A stretch of DNA of 64,000 nucleotides from Streptomyces cyanogenus (lineage in GTDB: Bacteria; Actinomycetota; Actinomycetes; Streptomycetales; Streptomycetaceae). The stretch lies in NCBI RefSeq assembly GCF_017526105.1, contig NZ_CP071839.1, positions 7,044,001 through 7,108,000 of the forward strand, written 5' to 3'. Every line of letters starts with the position of its first letter. Within the stretch, counting starts at the first letter, position 1. A program made the position numbers and the translations under genes. Positions 61,844 to 64,000 of the stretch are shown here, piece after piece. The notes under the pieces are model-generated. The model saw only the letters and a program-made list of their open reading frames with translations. It was not told where the DNA came from and ran no database searches.

Positions 61844-64000
61844 TCACGCCAGGGCCGTTCGGCCCTCGTCCGCGTTCGGTCGGCCCAGCGCACCCCCGTA
61901 GTAGGCCGTGCGCATGATCTCCTGCATGTCGTCGAGCATCGGCATGCGCGGGTTCGCCGGTGCGCACTGGTCCTCGTAGGCGTTCAGGGCCTGCTGCGGC
62001 AGAGCGTCCAGGAACGTGCGCTCGTCGATGCCGAGGGCCTGGAACGACGGCTCGATGCCCACGGCGTCGCGCAGCCGCTCCACCGCGCGGGCCAGCGATT
62101 CCACGCCCTCCTGCGCGGTGGAGGCGGGCAGGCCGAGGGCTCGGGCGATGTCCTGGAAGCGTTCCGGGGCGCGGTAGTTCTCGTACTTGGGCCAGCCCGT
62201 GAGCTTCGCCGGAATGGTGCCGTTGTAGCGGATGACGTGCGGCAGCAGGACGGCGTTGGTACGGCCGTGGGCGATGTGGAAGGTGGCGCCCAGGGTGTGC
62301 GACATGGCGTGGACGATGCCGAGGAAGGCGTTGCCGAAGGCCATGCCGGCGATCGTCGCGGCGTTGTGCATCCTCTCCCGTGCGTCGGGACGGCCCTTGC
62401 GGTCGTTCACCGCTGCTTCGATGTTGTCGAAGATCAGCCGGATCGCGTGCAGGGCCGGGCCGTCGGTGAAGTCGTTGGCGTAGACGGACACGTACGCCTC
62501 TATGGCGTGGGTGAGGGCATCGAAGCCGCTGTCGGCCGCCAGCGCCGGGGGCAGGTCCGCGGTGAGCAGCGGGTCGACGATGGCCACGCTCGGGGTGAGT
62601 GCGTAGTCGGCGAGCGGGTACTTCTTGCCGCTGGCGGGGTCGGAGATCACCGCGAAGGGGGTGACCTCCGCGCCGGTGCCGGACGTGGTGGGCACGCACA
62701 CCAGGCGGGCCCGGGTGCCGAGGACCGGGAAGCGGAAGGCGCGCTTGCGGATGTCGGAGAACTTCTGCCGCATGTCGGCGAAGTCGATGTCCGGGTGCTC
62801 GTAGAGGAGCCACATCACCTTGGCGGCGTCCATCGGCGAGCCGCCACCGAGCGCGATGATCGTGTCCGGGCGGAAGTCGCGCATGAGCTGGGCACCGCGC
62901 CGGACGGAGTCGATGCTCGGCTCCGGTTCGACGTTGTCGATGATCTGGACGGTGACCGGTTCGTGACGCCGCTGCAGGACCCTGCTGACGCGGTCGACGA
63001 AGCCGAGGCGGGTCATGGTGGCGTCGGTGACGACTGTGACGCGGTGGACGTCCGGCATGGAGGTCAGGTAGCGCAGGGACTGCGGCTCGAAGTAGATCTT
63101 CGGCGGGACCTTGAACCACTGCAGGTTGTTGCGGCGCGTGCTGACCCGCTTGATGTTCAGCAGTTGGACGGCGGAGACGTTGTTGGACACCGAGGTGTGG
63201 CCCCAGGAGCCGCAGCCCAGGGTGAGTGACGGCAGCAGGCTGTTGTAGATGCCGCCGATGGCTCCTTGCGAGGACGGGGCGTTGACGATGATCCGTACGG
63301 TCTTCATACGCCGGCCGTACGCCTCCGCGAGCGCCGGGTCCTCGGTGTGGATGACCGCGGTGTGGCCCTGGCCGTGGAAGGCGACCATGTCCGCGGCGAG
63401 GTCGAAGCCCTGCTCCTCGGAGCCGGTGCGCAGCACGGCGAGCACCGGGCAGAGCTTCTCGCGGGTCAGCGGCTCGTCCGGACCCACCCGCTCGGCCTCG
63501 ACCAGGATCAGCGAGGTGTCGCCCGGGACGGTGAAGCCCGCCTGCTTGGCGATCCATGCCGGGCTCTGACCGACGGCCGCGGCGTTGACCTTGGGCTCGC
63601 AGCCCGCGTTCGCAGGGCCCGTGGGGAACAGGAAAGCTTCCAGCTTCGACTTCTCCTCGGCGGTCGCCACGTGAGCGTGCAGAGTGCGGAACTCGGCCAG
63701 TGCCGCGTCGTAGATCTCGTCGTCCAGGATGACGGCCTGCTCGGAGGCGCAGATCATGCCGTTGTCGAAGGACTTCGACAGCACCAGGTCGTTGACGGCC
63801 CGGCGCAGCTTCGCGCTCTTTTGCACGTACGCCGGCACGTTGCCCGCACCGACTCCCAGCGCGGGCTTGCCCGCCGAGTAGGCGGCCCGGACCATGGCGT
63901 TGCCGCCGGTGGCGAGGATCAGCGAGACGCCGGGGTGGCGCATCAGGATGCCGGTCGCCTCGACCGACGGGGTCTCGATCCACTGCACGCAGTGCTCCGG
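61844..64000 (-). CDS. adhE: bifunctional acetaldehyde/alcohol dehydrogenase AdhE (5' end beyond window)
   Basis: The reading frame is open to the right edge, so the first roughly 150 residues are missing; about 718 are visible. The aldehyde dehydrogenase half shows SFDNGMICASEQAVI with the catalytic Cys and VGPDEPLTREKLCPVL. The iron alcohol dehydrogenase half shows ALGGGSPMDAAKVMW, GTGAEVTPFAVIS, FDALTHAIEAYVS and MSHTLGATFHIAHGR with the metal His residues. It reduces acetyl-CoA to ethanol and regenerates NAD. Together with the formate-lyase it makes a fermentation route. Confidence 0.96.
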   Translation of the reverse strand, partial: PEHCVQWIETPSVEATGILMRHPGVSLILATGGNAMVRAAYSAGKPALGVGAGNVPAYVQKSAKLRRAVNDLVLSKSFDNGMICASEQAVILDDEIYDAALAEFRTLHAHVATAEEKSKLEAFLFPTGPANAGCEPKVNAAAVGQSPAWIAKQAGFTVPGDTSLILVEAERVGPDEPLTREKLCPVLAVLRTGSEEQGFDLAADMVAFHGQGHTAVIHTEDPALAEAYGRRMKTVRIIVNAPSSQGAIGGIYNSLLPSLTLGCGSWGHTSVSNNVSAVQLLNIKRVSTRRNNLQWFKVPPKIYFEPQSLRYLTSMPDVHRVTVVTDATMTRLGFVDRVSRVLQRRHEPVTVQIIDNVEPEPSIDSVRRGAQLMRDFRPDTIIALGGGSPMDAAKVMWLLYEHPDIDFADMRQKFSDIRKRAFRFPVLGTRARLVCVPTTSGTGAEVTPFAVISDPASGKKYPLADYALTPSVAIVDPLLTADLPPALAADSGFDALTHAIEAYVSVYANDFTDGPALHAIRLIFDNIEAAVNDRKGRPDARERMHNAATIAGMAFGNAFLGIVHAMSHTLGATFHIAHGRTNAVLLPHVIRYNGTIPAKLTGWPKYENYRAPERFQDIARALGLPASTAQEGVESLARAVERLRDAVGIEPSFQALGIDERTFLDALPQQALNAYEDQCAPANPRMPMLDDMQEIMRTAYYGGALGRPNADEGRTALA
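61852..61865. promoter_or_regulatory. DosR/OsdR-like palindrome in the end of adhE
   Basis: GGGCC-GTTC-GGCCC is a perfect outer dyad. It sits in the last codons of adhE and upstream of the minus-strand split-barrel gene. Its location inside coding sequence makes a chance match possible. Confidence 0.35.

Noticed and set aside
61595..63229. 544-codon plus-strand frame over adhE
   Set aside because: Shadow frame, mostly Gly, Val and Arg, without motifs; adhE on the minus strand is certain.

Overview
The window reads as a chromosomal segment of a Streptomyces or a close actinomycete. Base composition is very G+C rich, codon third positions are almost all G or C, GTG starts are common, and many gene families are typical of the genus: SpoIIE/STAS/HATPase partner-switching proteins, a SigB-type sigma factor, ANTAR regulators, CYP102-type P450, OsdR/DosR-type dormancy proteins. 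Intact genes alternate with an unusually dense set of gene relics (at least 20), as expected of an accessory chromosome-arm region. The genus assignment is inference from composition and families only.

Layout. 0-9.5 kb: FMN split-barrel protein, GAF-ANTAR regulator, ABC exporter, secreted phosphoesterase, VOC protein, secreted beta-helix protein and a CdiI-like immunity protein, with relics of NmrA, SpoIIE and SDR genes. 9.5-18 kb: a stress-signalling block with a GAF-SpoIIE phosphatase coupled to a STAS protein, two HATPase anti-sigma-type kinases, a SigB-family sigma factor and a PAS-PAS-GAF-SpoIIE phosphatase, plus relics of the same families. 19.4-26.9 kb: a tightly overlapping catabolic operon (extradiol-type dioxygenase, FAH-family hydrolase, aromatic FAD hydroxylase, acetoacetate-CoA ligase-like enzyme, DoxX protein), a divergent TetR regulator and a second TetR. 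27-36.7 kb: zinc alcohol dehydrogenase, self-sufficient P450-reductase fusion, divergent TetR with four palindromic operators, a small secreted protein that carries the same operator, then a three-component P450 operon (ferredoxin, reductase, P450).

36.7-48.7 kb: a decayed zone with relics of lactate dehydrogenase, initiator tRNA, cold-shock protein, M20 peptidase, FMN reductase and ISL3 and IS110 transposases. Embedded in it are an intact PAS/GAF/SpoIIE-like/HATPase fusion, a ThrE-type exporter, an M20 amidohydrolase and a TRIC-type channel. 48.7-52.4 kb: a three-gene unit of a membrane protein, a CHAT (caspase-like) protease and a small protein with a hydrophobic segment. This is the best candidate for an undescribed system. 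52.4-53.8 kb: relic of a C5 DNA methyltransferase followed by a DnaB-N domain protein.

53.8-64 kb: a hypoxia/dormancy island with an Rv1733c-like membrane protein, Acg-type nitroreductase, STAS protein, two FMN split-barrel proteins, pyruvate formate-lyase and its activase, a universal stress protein and AdhE (running off the right edge). Six 14-bp palindromes with 5-4-5 geometry (GGGMC-N4-GGCCC-like) lie near these genes and suggest common control by a DosR/OsdR-like response regulator that is not in the window. All functions are read from sequence by eye; no database search was run.
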